In this document: in pieces, positions 9,683 to 17,930 of the stretch
Numbering within the stretch: position 1 is the first letter of the stretch
Layout: the number at the start of each line of letters is the position of its first letter
Assembly (NCBI GenBank): GCA_010092885.1
Contig: JAADYX010000012.1
Location: 1 to 54,400, forward strand
DNA: 54,400 nucleotides
From: Chloroflexota bacterium
Lineage (GTDB): Bacteria; Chloroflexota; Anaerolineae; Aggregatilineales; UBA3940
Reading direction: 5' to 3'
The notes under the pieces: generated by a model
The model's database searches: none
Told to the model about the DNA's origin: nothing
The model's input: the letters and a program-made list of their open reading frames with translations, nothing else
Position numbers and translations under genes: made by a program

Positions 9683-9850
9683 CAGTGGGGAGAGACCTCG
9701 TAAGAGGCGCCGAAGGGGCAAGCCGCACGGTGAAACTCTCAGGCAAAAGGACCCACTGTACGTCTCCACCTCCTGGAAAGCCTCCACCGGCACCCAAGGG
9801 GCAAGCCCGTCTACCGGGTGAATCTCTCAGGTTTTGATGACAGGGGTGCA
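9683..9850 (+). ncRNA. Tandem glycine riboswitch
   Basis: Two consecutive glycine aptamers. The first is closed by CAGTGGG (9683-9689) with CCCACTG (9752-9758) and contains the hallmark elements GGGGAGAGACC, CGCCGAAGGGGCAAG and AAACTCTCAGGCAAAAGGAC. The second (about 9769-9847) contains CACCCAAGGGGCAAG and GAATCTCTCAGG. It sits directly upstream of gcvH with its AAGGAG site at 9879-9884; CTCC near 9852 could pair with that site, so translational or early-termination control are both possible. Glycine binding normally switches the glycine-cleavage genes on. Confidence 0.95.
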
Positions 9851-9890
9851 TCCTCCGCTACGATCGTGGAATACAAATAAGGAGTCTACA

Positions 9891-10283
9891 ATGGCATATA
9901 ACGTACCGGACGATCTGCGTTATGCAGAGAGTGACGAATGGATCAAAGTCGAGGGCGACGAAGCTACCGTCGGCATCACTGACTATGCTCAGGATCACCT
10001 CTCTGATGTGGTCTATGTCGAACTGCCTGACGTCGGTGCGACCTTCGCAAAAGGCGAGTCCTTTGGCGTGGTCGAATCCGTTAAGGCCGCCGCGGATCTC
10101 AACATTCCCGTGGGCGGTGAGGTGATCGCCATCAATGAGGCCCTCGAAGATGAGCCGGAAAAGGTCAATGAAGCGCCCTACGAGGCATGGATGATCCGCA
10201 TCAAGCTCAACGATGCTTCTGAACTCGACGCCCTGATGGACGCTGAGGCCTACACCACCTACTCGAACGACCGCGACGACTGA
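9891..10283 (+). CDS. gcvH: Glycine cleavage system H protein
   Basis: 130 residues. The lipoyl-carrier motif ESVKAAAD is present with the lipoylated lysine at residue 65; the protein opens with DDLRYAESDEWIKVEGDEAT, typical of GcvH. It shuttles the aminomethyl group between the P, T and L proteins. The ATG at 9891 follows TAAGGAG at an ideal distance. It is the first gene under the glycine riboswitch. The aminomethyltransferase gcvT is not nearby, and the closest dihydrolipoyl-dehydrogenase-like gene is at 33424. Confidence 0.98.
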   Translation: MAYNVPDDLRYAESDEWIKVEGDEATVGITDYAQDHLSDVVYVELPDVGATFAKGESFGVVESVKAAADLNIPVGGEVIAINEALEDEPEKVNEAPYEAWMIRIKLNDASELDALMDAEAYTTYSNDRDD

Positions 10284-10317
10284 TCACGTCCGCGTAAACC
10301 AGGAGGTTTTGTCCACA

Positions 10318-11661
10318 ATGAGCTATCTACCCCATACCAAAGGCGACATCGCCGCCATGCTGGAGACCATCGGCGTTGGCAGTGTCGAGAACCTGTTTGA
10401 GGATGTGCCGGAAACCCACCGCTTCCCCGACCTCGACCTGCCCGCAGGCCTCTCCCAGATGGAAGCCGCCCGCATGATGGAGCGCATCGCGGATCGCAAT
10501 GCGCCTGCCAGCAAGATGCCAACGTTCCTTGGCGCAGGCGCGTACAATCACTTTGTGCCCGCTGTCGTGAATCATGTCATCCTGCGCGGCGAGTTTATGT
10601 CCTCCTACACCCCGTACCAGCCTGAAGTCAGCCAGGGCACACTCCAGGCGATTTATGAATACCAGAGCATGATCGCGGCACTGACTGGCATGGAGGTTGC
10701 CAACGCCAGCCACTACGACGGTGCCACCTCGCTGGCGGAAGCCGTCAACATGGCTGAGAGCATTACGCGCGGTCGCCGCAAGAAGATCGTGCTGAGCCCG
10801 GCCATCCATCCACAGTACCGCGCCGTGGTACGTACGTACACGCAGGGCATGGGCCTGACTGTCACCGGTGATGAAACCGGCCACACCGATGACCGCGCCT
10901 CCCTCATTGCGCAGATCGATGACGATACGGCCATGGTCGCGGTCGCCTACCCGAATTTCTTCGGCCAGATCGAAAGCCCGGCGGATGTCATCGCTGCCGC
11001 CCAGAGGGCCGGTGCTGTAGCCTGTGTTGTCACCGAACCCGTCTCGCTGGGATTGCTCAAGCCGCCCGGCTGGATGGGTGCCGACATTGTGGTTGGTGAG
11101 GGTCAGGGGCTCGGTATTTCACTGAGCTACGGCGGCCCCTACCTCGGGTTCTTTGCCACCCGTGAGAAGCACGTCCGCAAGCTGGCAGGCCGTCTCGTCG
11201 GCGAGACGGTAGATGTCAATGGTGATCCGGGCTACGTGCTGACACTCGCCACACGCGAACAGCACATCCGCCGTGAAAAAGCGACCAGCAATATCTGCAC
11301 CAACCAGGGCTTGATGGCCCTTGCCGCGTCCGTCTACCTAAGCGTGATGGGCAAACACGGTCTGCGCCGTGTCGCTGAACTGTGCTACCACAAAGCACAC
11401 TACGCTGCCGACCAGATCGATGGACTGGCCGGGTTCTCAGTGGACCGGTCCCAACCGTTCTTCAACGAGTTTGCCGTGACGCTGCCCCGTCCAGCGGCTG
11501 AGGTGAACACTCATCTGGCCGACCGTGGCATCATTGGTGGCTACGATCTCTCGCAGGACTATCCCGAGCGTGAAAACCAGATGCTGATCGCTGTGACGGA
11601 GGTGAACACCCGCCAGGAAATCGACGATCTCGTGAGTGCTTTGTCGGAGGTATCCGCATGA
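10318..11661 (+). CDS. gcvPA: Glycine dehydrogenase (decarboxylating) subunit 1
   Basis: 447 residues, the N-terminal half of the split P protein. It opens with YLPHTKGDIAAMLETIGVGS and carries FLGAGAYNHFVP and TSYTPYQPE-like (SSYTPYQPEVSQG) blocks typical of GcvPA. With subunit 2 it forms the PLP enzyme that decarboxylates glycine and loads the H-protein lipoyl arm. An AGGAGG site lies 11 bases before the ATG at 10318. The stop overlaps the gcvPB start by four bases (ATGA). Confidence 0.97.
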   Translation: MSYLPHTKGDIAAMLETIGVGSVENLFEDVPETHRFPDLDLPAGLSQMEAARMMERIADRNAPASKMPTFLGAGAYNHFVPAVVNHVILRGEFMSSYTPYQPEVSQGTLQAIYEYQSMIAALTGMEVANASHYDGATSLAEAVNMAESITRGRRKKIVLSPAIHPQYRAVVRTYTQGMGLTVTGDETGHTDDRASLIAQIDDDTAMVAVAYPNFFGQIESPADVIAAAQRAGAVACVVTEPVSLGLLKPPGWMGADIVVGEGQGLGISLSYGGPYLGFFATREKHVRKLAGRLVGETVDVNGDPGYVLTLATREQHIRREKATSNICTNQGLMALAASVYLSVMGKHGLRRVAELCYHKAHYAADQIDGLAGFSVDRSQPFFNEFAVTLPRPAAEVNTHLADRGIIGGYDLSQDYPERENQMLIAVTEVNTRQEIDDLVSALSEVSA

Positions 11662-13148
11662 CTGAACCACTGATCTATGAATTGGGTTCGCCCGGTCGCA
11701 GAGGCATCGCTATGCCCGATCCCGATGTGCCGCTGGCCGATCTGCCCGCGGACCTCGTCCGTGACGATCTTGACCTGCCGCAAGTCAGCGAGCTGGATGT
11801 AGTCCGGCACTATACACATCTTTCTCATCTGAACTTCGGCATCGACAACAACTTCTATCCGCTCGGCTCATGCACCATGAAGTACAACCCCAAGCTGAAT
11901 GAAGACATCGCCCGGCTGCCGGGCTTCGCTGGCCTGCATCCCGCCCAGCCTGCCGCAATGACCCAAGGCGCGCTTGAAGTGGTCCACACCGTGCAGGAAT
12001 GGCTGGCTGAGCTGGCTGGCTTTGAGGCGGTCTCGCTTCAACCGGCGGCGGGCGCGCAGGGCGAATTCGCCGGCATTCTGATGATCCGCAAGTATCACCA
12101 TGACCGCGGCGACACCAAGCGTACCAAGGTCCTTATCCCGGACTCCGCCCACGGGACCAATCCCGCTACGGTCGTGATGGCCGGGCTGGATGTGGTTGAA
12201 CTGCCCTCCGATGAACGCGGCAACGTCGATCTGGATGCCCTGCGCGAAGCGTGCGATGACACCGTCGCAGGTCTGATGATCACCAACCCGAACACGTTGG
12301 GCCTTTTTGAGGAACACATCGTGGAGGTGGTCGAGCTGATACATGGCTGCGGGGGCCTTGTCTATGGGGATGGCGCCAACTTCAATGCGCTGCTCGGCAT
12401 TGTGCGCCCCGGTGACCTGGGCTTCGATGTGATGCACTACAATTTGCACAAGACCTTCAGCACGCCGCACGGCGGTGGCGGCCCCGGTGCGGGTGCCGTT
12501 GGCGTCAGCGAGCGGCTGGTCCCGTACCTGCCCGGGCCGATGGCGGCCATCGTCGACGAGGATGATGACGGCCGCCCGATCTACGGTCTGCATACGCCAG
12601 AAAAGACGATTGGCCGCATGAAGGCCTTCCAGGGCAATTTCGGTATGCATGTCCGGGCGCTGGCCTATATGTTGGTCTACGGCAGGGAGGGCCTGCGCCA
12701 GGTCAGTGAGATGGCCGTGCTCAACGCCAACTACCTGATGGCGCGTCTGCGCGACACCTATCACGTTGCCTTTGACCGCATCTGCATGCATGAGTTCGTG
12801 ATCGAGGGCAAGGTGGAAGGCTCCGATGTGCGCGCCTTGGATATCTCCAAGCGTCTCATCGATTTCGGCTTCCACCCGCCCACAAACTACTTCCCACTGA
12901 TCGTGCATGAGGCGCTCATGATCGAGCCGACCGAGACGGAGAGCCGAGAGACCCTCGATGCCTTCGCCGATGTCATGATCCAGATCGCTCATGAAGCCGT
13001 CGAGCAGCCTGAGCTGCTGCACAACGCACCGCATACCGCGCCCGTGGCCCGGCTTGACGAGGTCCGCGCGGCACGCAATCTGATGCTGTGCTGCCGTCCT
13101 ATTCCGGCACCGGAAGTCTACGTGCAGCCGCAGGCCAGCGCGACCTAG
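11658..13148 (+). CDS. gcvPB: Glycine dehydrogenase (decarboxylating) subunit 2
   Basis: 496 residues, the C-terminal half of the split P protein carrying the PLP lysine in HYNLHKTFSTPHGGGGPG. NNFYPLGSCTMKYNPK and DSAHGTNPAT blocks are intact. It ends with a TAG codon, which shows that TAG is used as a normal stop in this genome. A strong hairpin follows the gene. Together with gcvH and gcvPA it is expected to respond to glycine through the riboswitch. Confidence 0.98.
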   Translation: MTEPLIYELGSPGRRGIAMPDPDVPLADLPADLVRDDLDLPQVSELDVVRHYTHLSHLNFGIDNNFYPLGSCTMKYNPKLNEDIARLPGFAGLHPAQPAAMTQGALEVVHTVQEWLAELAGFEAVSLQPAAGAQGEFAGILMIRKYHHDRGDTKRTKVLIPDSAHGTNPATVVMAGLDVVELPSDERGNVDLDALREACDDTVAGLMITNPNTLGLFEEHIVEVVELIHGCGGLVYGDGANFNALLGIVRPGDLGFDVMHYNLHKTFSTPHGGGGPGAGAVGVSERLVPYLPGPMAAIVDEDDDGRPIYGLHTPEKTIGRMKAFQGNFGMHVRALAYMLVYGREGLRQVSEMAVLNANYLMARLRDTYHVAFDRICMHEFVIEGKVEGSDVRALDISKRLIDFGFHPPTNYFPLIVHEALMIEPTETESRETLDAFADVMIQIAHEAVEQPELLHNAPHTAPVARLDEVRAARNLMLCCRPIPAPEVYVQPQASAT

Positions 13149-13162
13149 CCACATTGTCCCAC

Positions 13163-13191
13163 CGGCAGGGGGACGCATGCTCCCCCTGCCG
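13163..13191 (+). terminator. Hairpin after gcvPB, possible terminator
   Basis: CGGCAGGGGG (13163-13172) pairs perfectly with CCCCCTGCCG (13182-13191) around a 9-base loop. There is no U-tract, so it could be an attenuating or mRNA-stabilising stem rather than a classical terminator. Confidence 0.5.
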
Positions 13192-13218
13192 CCCCTCATC
13201 AGGAAAGGATCCACTGCC

Positions 13219-14676
13219 ATGACCGATACCTACTACATCACCCCGGTACCGGAAGCGGGCGTCTTTGTGCGCAGCGGGCCCGGCACCGAACACGATAAGA
13301 TCGCCTCCGTTTTCCCCGGCGATCTGCTCCTCACGGCACCGGACAACCAGTCTCAGATCGGGCAGCAAGGTGCCTGGATTGCCATCTACTACCCGGATGG
13401 GATCCGCGGCTACCAGCTAGGTTACCTGGCCGCATGGCTCGTTGAGGAGCTTGACTCCGAACAGCCGCTGCTCGTGCGCACGATAGAGTCTAAGGCGCAG
13501 CGGCTCAGGTCCGGGCCCGGTACCCAGCACCCGGCTGCCGGTTTTCTCTTCCCTGAGGAACAGTGCCAGGTTGTGGGCGATCCGGTCACGATGCGTGCCC
13601 GCCTCGGCACGGCAGGCGAATGGCTGGAGCTCACCACCCCGGATGGCACACGCGGCTTTGCGGCAGCCTGGCGCCTGGTGGAAGTGGGGCGCAAGCCGCG
13701 CCCGACCCTCCCAGACTTGCCCGCCGATGAACCTGACGACGACGAAGAACCCGTGCCCGTCGCTGACCCGGTCAAAGAGGAGCCCAGCGAGGAACGTAGA
13801 GCGACCCATGCGGTCTTTCCGCATGGGCACGCACTGGTCGGCCTGCACGGCCCCGCTGACCCGGGCGCCTGGCCGTGGGATGAAGATGCACCCTATGAGA
13901 TCATCACGCGGGCGGGCATCAAAGCCGTGAAGGTGCACGCCTGGGGCGATATCGACCACCGCGCGGTGGATCGCCTGAAGGAGGCTGGTGTGACGTTCAT
14001 CATGGCCCGGCTGTTCGGCAAGTTCAACGAACCGCGCACCCCGGAGGATTTCCTTGCCGAGAGCGCTGATGCCACCCGCCGCCTGTTCGATGCCGGTGTC
14101 CGCTACTTCGAGATCCACAACGAACCCAACCTGCACCACGCAGGCGGCCCGGAAGGCATGTGGGTCGCGTGGCAGAACGGGCGCGAATTCGGCGAGTTCT
14201 TCCTGCGGTGCGTGGAGCTCATGAAGGCCGAATACGGCGATGAGATTCTCTGCGGGTGGCCGGGCATCTCGCCGGGGCCGCAGGCGTCGATCAATCCCGG
14301 GGAGCCCCCCGTGCGCTATGACTCGGCGACCTTCCTTGATGAGGCCGAGGCCGCTATCCGGCAGGCGGACTTTGTCTGCATGCACACCTACTGGGGTGCC
14401 GATGGCACGACCTATGACCTCTCCATCGAAAAGGTGCGCGCCTACTGCGAGCGCTTCCCTGAGCAGGTGATCATGGTCTCGGAGTTCAGCAACACTGCCC
14501 CATGGGTCGACAAGGCGACTAAGGCCCGCGAATACGTTGATTTCTACCGGGCCGCCGCCGAATCCCTGCCGAGCAACTGCGGGGCGTTGTTCTCGTATAT
14601 CATGCAGGCCTCATCCGGCTTTGAACACGAGATCTGGCGTGACACAGCCATTCCGGCGATTGTTGGCCAGCGCTGA
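13219..14676 (+). CDS. SH3b-SH3b-glycosidase-like TIM-barrel protein
   Basis: 485 residues from an ATG with an upstream AAAGGA. Two bacterial SH3 repeats occupy about residues 5-75 and 80-155 (FVRSGPGTEH and RLRSGPGTQH mark each start). An acidic Pro-rich linker to ~195 follows, then a TIM-barrel of the cellulase/GH5-GH39 type. HNEPN would hold the acid/base Glu and VSEFSN the nucleophile Glu. No signal peptide is visible, which is unusual for SH3-linked hydrolases; non-classical export or an intracellular role are open. Sequence family beyond clan level is uncertain. A second, clearly exported glycosidase-like protein is at 46170. Confidence 0.75.
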   Translation: MTDTYYITPVPEAGVFVRSGPGTEHDKIASVFPGDLLLTAPDNQSQIGQQGAWIAIYYPDGIRGYQLGYLAAWLVEELDSEQPLLVRTIESKAQRLRSGPGTQHPAAGFLFPEEQCQVVGDPVTMRARLGTAGEWLELTTPDGTRGFAAAWRLVEVGRKPRPTLPDLPADEPDDDEEPVPVADPVKEEPSEERRATHAVFPHGHALVGLHGPADPGAWPWDEDAPYEIITRAGIKAVKVHAWGDIDHRAVDRLKEAGVTFIMARLFGKFNEPRTPEDFLAESADATRRLFDAGVRYFEIHNEPNLHHAGGPEGMWVAWQNGREFGEFFLRCVELMKAEYGDEILCGWPGISPGPQASINPGEPPVRYDSATFLDEAEAAIRQADFVCMHTYWGADGTTYDLSIEKVRAYCERFPEQVIMVSEFSNTAPWVDKATKAREYVDFYRAAAESLPSNCGALFSYIMQASSGFEHEIWRDTAIPAIVGQR

Positions 14677-14685
14677 GGAAGCGAA

Positions 14686-14713
14686 GGACCCGACGCTGTT
14701 TGGCGTCGGGTCC
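14686..14713. terminator. Hairpin between the SH3-glycosidase gene and tRNA-Val
   Basis: GGACCCGACGC (14686-14696) and GCGTCGGGTCC (14703-14713) form a perfect 11-base stem with a 6-base loop between two converging transcription units. Neither side has a good U-run, so strength is uncertain. Confidence 0.5.
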
Positions 14714-14718
14714 CGTTG

Positions 14719-14792
14719 TGGGCAGTACAGGACTCGAACCTGTGGCCTCTTCTTTGTAAGAGAAGCGCTCTAACCAACTGAGCTAACCGCCC
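14719..14792 (-). tRNA. tRNA-Val (anticodon UAC)
   Basis: Full cloverleaf on the minus strand: acceptor GGGCGGT/ACTGCCC with one G-U pair, D arm GCTC...GAGC, anticodon arm CTTCT-CTTACAA-AGAAG giving UAC, T arm ACAGG-TTCGAGT-CCTGT, discriminator A. The CCA end is not encoded. It has its own strong promoter. Confidence 0.95.
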
Positions 14793-14807
14793 CAATCCAC
14801 AGCGCAG

Positions 14808-14835
14808 ATTATAGCGCGATGCCTGCCGCCGTCAA
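14808..14835 (-). promoter_or_regulatory. Promoter of tRNA-Val
   Basis: On the minus strand TTGACG (14835-14830), 16-base spacer, perfect TATAAT (14813-14808). It overlaps the last codons of dcd, so the tRNA can be made independently of the argS-dcd operon. Confidence 0.8.
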
Positions 14836-15386
14836 ATGCGCGGCAGCACCACCCCCTGCTGATCCTGGTATTTGCCCTTGCGATCCGCATAGCTGATATC
14901 GGGCGGTTCGTCCCCCTCAAAGAACAGCACCTGCGCGATGCCCTCGTTGGCATACACACGGGCGGGTAGGGGGGTCATATTGCCGATCTCCAACGTGATG
15001 GTGCCGGTCCATTCGGCTTCCAGCACGGTCGTTGGGATCAGTACCCCGGCGCGTATATACGTCGATTTGCACAGCACCAGTGCCGAGACGTTGCGCGGCA
15101 TCCGGATAGTCTCCACAGACTCGGCCAACACGAACGAATTCGGCGGGATGATGCACACATCGCCCGCAAAATCGACATAGGCTTCCGGCGTGAAGTTCTT
15201 CGGATCTACGATCGTCGAGTGCACATTGGTGAAGATCTTGAACTGCCGTCCCACCCGGATATCGTAGCCATAGCTGGAAAGCCCGTACGAGATCACATCA
15301 TCACGGACCTGCCCGTCCACAAACGGATCGATCATGCCGTGTTCTTGTGCCATCCTCCGGATCCAGCGATCTGCTTTCAGGCCCAT
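14832..15386 (-). CDS. dcd: dCTP deaminase
   Basis: 184 residues. [23 protein letters not shown] (catalytic Ser and Arg region), LEAEWTG with the catalytic Glu, and [13 protein letters not shown] are all in place. It deaminates dCTP to dUTP for dTMP synthesis. In this genome style the protein may be mono- or bifunctional; nothing decisive for the dUTPase step was seen. The ATG overlaps the argS stop by one base (TAATG), so translation is coupled. Confidence 0.95.
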   Translation of the reverse strand: MGLKADRWIRRMAQEHGMIDPFVDGQVRDDVISYGLSSYGYDIRVGRQFKIFTNVHSTIVDPKNFTPEAYVDFAGDVCIIPPNSFVLAESVETIRMPRNVSALVLCKSTYIRAGVLIPTTVLEAEWTGTITLEIGNMTPLPARVYANEGIAQVLFFEGDEPPDISYADRKGKYQDQQGVVLPRI

Positions 15387-17125
15387 TACATGCGCTCCGG
15401 CGCGCTCATGCCCATCAGGTCCAGCACGCGGCGCAGCACCACCTGAGCCGCCGCGTAGAGCTTCAGACGGGCCTTGGTAAGCGCCTCAGGCACTTCGGTG
15501 TGAATGGCGCGCACCTCGTCATAAACGGGGTGGAATGTCGCCGCGAGGTCTTCCTGTGCCCAGTATGCCAGCCGGTGAGGTTCCAGCTCATCAGCCGCCA
15601 GCTGGATGATCTCCGGCAGTTCGACCAACTTGCGGATGAGACGCAGCTCCTGCGGATCGGTGAGCAGTGCCACATCGCCGGCGCTGTGATCCAGGCCGCG
15701 GTCGGCTGCCTCCCGTGCGATCCCGGCGCAGCGCACATGCGCATTCTGGATGTAGAAGACCGGATTCTCATTCGTTTGCTGTGTGGCCGCATCCACATCG
15801 ATTGTCATGTGCGTGTTCGGATTGTGAGCCAGCGTGAAGTACCGGACGACATCCACCGCGAACGACTCGGTCGTGTGCTCCAGCAGCATATCGAGCAGAT
15901 CGTCGAGCGCCAGATACTCGCCGCTGCGTGTCGACCCGCGGATCACCTCGCCGCCCTGCACAACCTTGAGAAACTGGTGGATAACATGCTGGAGCCGCTC
16001 CTGATCGTAGCCAAGAGCGCCCATCGTGGCTTTAACGTCCTTGGCCTCCTCAATGTGATCGGCGCCCAGCACGTTGAGCATCAGGTCAAAGCCGCGCTCG
16101 AATTTGTCCACATGATAGGCAAAATCGGGGAGACGATAGGTGGGTGTGCCATCCGAGCGCACGATGATCACGTCCTGCACGGTATCACGCAGGTCCATCA
16201 TCCGCATACAGACGGCCTCGCCCTTATCGGCATCAGGTGGTGGGGCCTGATCGCTGTCTTCCCGGCGAGGCTGCACGGCCTTGTAGGTCAGGTTGCGCTG
16301 CTCCAGCATCGCCAGCACATCCCATACAGCTTGCTCGTAGAGCGTATCCTCGTTGAAAAAGGTATCGTGCTCGATGTTGATCCGTGCCAGGGATGCTTTC
16401 TGCCAGCCTGAGATCACCTGCTCACCGTACGCCCGGAACGGCTCAAGATCAGCACTATCCACGAGGGAGTCGCCCCTCGCCTCGATCAAGGAGGATGCGA
16501 TCTCGGCGATGTAGTCGCCTTGGTAACCTGCCTCCGGGAACTCCGCCGCGTGGCCTAGCTGCTGCAAATAGCGCGCGCGGATGCTCGCGGCGAGGTTCTC
16601 CATCTGCTTGCCGCCGTTGTTGTAATAATACTCCATCTCGACGGTGTACCCCTGCGCACGCAGCAGACGCGCCAGTGCATCGCCGATGACGCCGCCGCGG
16701 ATGCGGCCCAGATGGATCGGTCCGGTTGGGTTGGCGCTCACGCACTCCACCTGTGCCCGCTTGCCGGAGTGTGTCTCTGACTGCGCGGCCTGCTCGCCCT
16801 CTGCCAGAATCACATCGACCTGTGCGCGCAGCCAGTCTTCTGAGAGGCGCACGTTGATAAACCCACCCGCCAGCTCAACCGAACCGATCAGCTCGCTCGC
16901 CGGAAAGTGGTTGGTGATCACCTCGGCGATCTGTGGTGGGGCCATCTTTGCCAGGCGTGCCAGCTGCATAGCGACCGGTGTGGCGTAGTCACCGTGTTCT
17001 TCGTTTTTTGGGCGCGTGACCGGTATCGGGTCCGGGACAGCGAACGCGGGCAGATCGCCTGCACCCTGCGCGGCCTCGATTGCCGTGCGTACCAGCGCTG
17101 CTATCTGCGCGGAAATATGGATCAA
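15386..17125 (-). CDS. argS: Arginyl-tRNA synthetase, divergent Chloroflexota-type
   Basis: 579 residues, class I synthetase. The HIGH region reads [14 protein letters not shown] and the KMSKS-equivalent reads IRGSTRSG; the HLGR variant with [17 protein letters not shown] is, from memory, how a group of Chloroflexota ArgS proteins look, so the changed HIGH histidine is not in itself a defect. The loss of Met and Lys in the second motif (usually KMSTR in that group) is odd. The N-terminal Arg-tRNA domain and C-terminal DALR domain are present. It starts with a rare TTG, chosen because of a good AGGGGAGAG site seven bases upstream. Confidence 0.92.
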   Translation of the reverse strand: MIHISAQIAALVRTAIEAAQGAGDLPAFAVPDPIPVTRPKNEEHGDYATPVAMQLARLAKMAPPQIAEVITNHFPASELIGSVELAGGFINVRLSEDWLRAQVDVILAEGEQAAQSETHSGKRAQVECVSANPTGPIHLGRIRGGVIGDALARLLRAQGYTVEMEYYYNNGGKQMENLAASIRARYLQQLGHAAEFPEAGYQGDYIAEIASSLIEARGDSLVDSADLEPFRAYGEQVISGWQKASLARINIEHDTFFNEDTLYEQAVWDVLAMLEQRNLTYKAVQPRREDSDQAPPPDADKGEAVCMRMMDLRDTVQDVIIVRSDGTPTYRLPDFAYHVDKFERGFDLMLNVLGADHIEEAKDVKATMGALGYDQERLQHVIHQFLKVVQGGEVIRGSTRSGEYLALDDLLDMLLEHTTESFAVDVVRYFTLAHNPNTHMTIDVDAATQQTNENPVFYIQNAHVRCAGIAREAADRGLDHSAGDVALLTDPQELRLIRKLVELPEIIQLAADELEPHRLAYWAQEDLAATFHPVYDEVRAIHTEVPEALTKARLKLYAAAQVVLRRVLDLMGMSAPERM

Positions 17126-17156
17126 TCGTCTCTCCCCTCTGTAAGATCAGCGCCGG

Positions 17157-17165
17157 ATTGTATCA
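17157..17165 (-). promoter_or_regulatory. Extended -10 promoter upstream of argS
   Basis: TG-A-TACAAT on the minus strand (17165-17157), overlapping the stop codon of the preceding FAH-family gene. No convincing -35; start expected near 17150, leaving a 25-base leader with the argS ribosome site. Confidence 0.45.
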
Positions 17166-17930
17166 CAGATCGCGGAACACGACCGGGCTGCTCAGGCTGC
17201 CGATCCCCTCGATCGTCACGGTGACGGTGTCCCCATCTGCAAGCGGCGATACGCCGGCAGGCGTGCCCGTCAGGATGAGATCGCCCGGCTCCAACGTGAT
17301 CGCCCGTGAGATAAACGCGATCAGCCGGCGCACCGGGAAGAGCATCAGACCGGTGCGTGCCTCCTGCCTGGGGATCCCGTTGACCTCACACGTGATCGCG
17401 ACATTATCCGCATCGAGATCGGTCTCGATCCACGGACCCACCGGGCAGAACGTGTCGTAGCCCTTAGCGCGCCACCATTGCTTGTCTCCATTCTGGAAGT
17501 CCCGGTCCGTTACGTCATTGGCGCAGGTATACCCGAACACGTGCTCCAGTGCATCCGCCTCACTGATGAACCGCCCGCGCCGCCCGATCACGGCGGCCAG
17601 TTCCGCTTCGTGTTCCACACGGCCCATCTCCGGCAGCAGTTCGATAGGCGCACCCGGCCCGATGACGGAACTCGGTGGCTTATAGAATACCAGTGGTTCG
17701 GGCAGTGCTTCGCGACCCATCTCCTCGATGTGTGCCGCGTAGTTGCGCCCCACGCAGATGACCTTGCCCGGCACCACCGGGCTGAGCAGGGTCACTGCTT
17801 CCAGCGCGCCGGCTGCCGGTCCGCGTTCAAAGTCACCTTGCAGGGGGCTGCCCGTCATACCGAACACCGTGCCATCCTCGATCAGGCCGTACTGCGGCCC
17901 TGTATCACCGTCAAACCGGCAGATCCTCAT
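17163..17930 (-). CDS. Fumarylacetoacetate hydrolase family protein
   Basis: 255 residues. The FAH fold is marked by CVGRNYAAHIEEMG, VEHEAELAAVIG (metal-binding Glu pair), YTCANDVTDRDFQ, KGYDTFCPVGPW and GTPAGVSPL. Members cleave or hydrate beta-diketo acids: acylpyruvases, oxaloacetate decarboxylases, and 2-hydroxyhepta-2,4-diene-1,7-dioate isomerases. The exact substrate cannot be assigned from sequence. The start ATG immediately follows the stop of the kinase gene upstream, so they are co-translated, but no pathway partner is evident. Confidence 0.92.
   Translation of the reverse strand: MRICRFDGDTGPQYGLIEDGTVFGMTGSPLQGDFERGPAAGALEAVTLLSPVVPGKVICVGRNYAAHIEEMGREALPEPLVFYKPPSSVIGPGAPIELLPEMGRVEHEAELAAVIGRRGRFISEADALEHVFGYTCANDVTDRDFQNGDKQWWRAKGYDTFCPVGPWIETDLDADNVAITCEVNGIPRQEARTGLMLFPVRRLIAFISRAITLEPGDLILTGTPAGVSPLADGDTVTVTIEGIGSLSSPVVFRDL

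Noticed and set aside
11868-13220. Long antisense open frame opposite gcvPB (450 codons)
   Set aside because: Composition shadow; His/Arg-rich, no ribosome site, and the plus-strand gene is certain.
15386-17125. ArgS HIGH motif read as HLGR, at first taken as a dead synthetase
   Set aside because: A recognisable group of Chloroflexota-type ArgS proteins has GRxRGG here together with the TYRLPD segment, so this part is a lineage variant; only the RGSTR loop remains odd.
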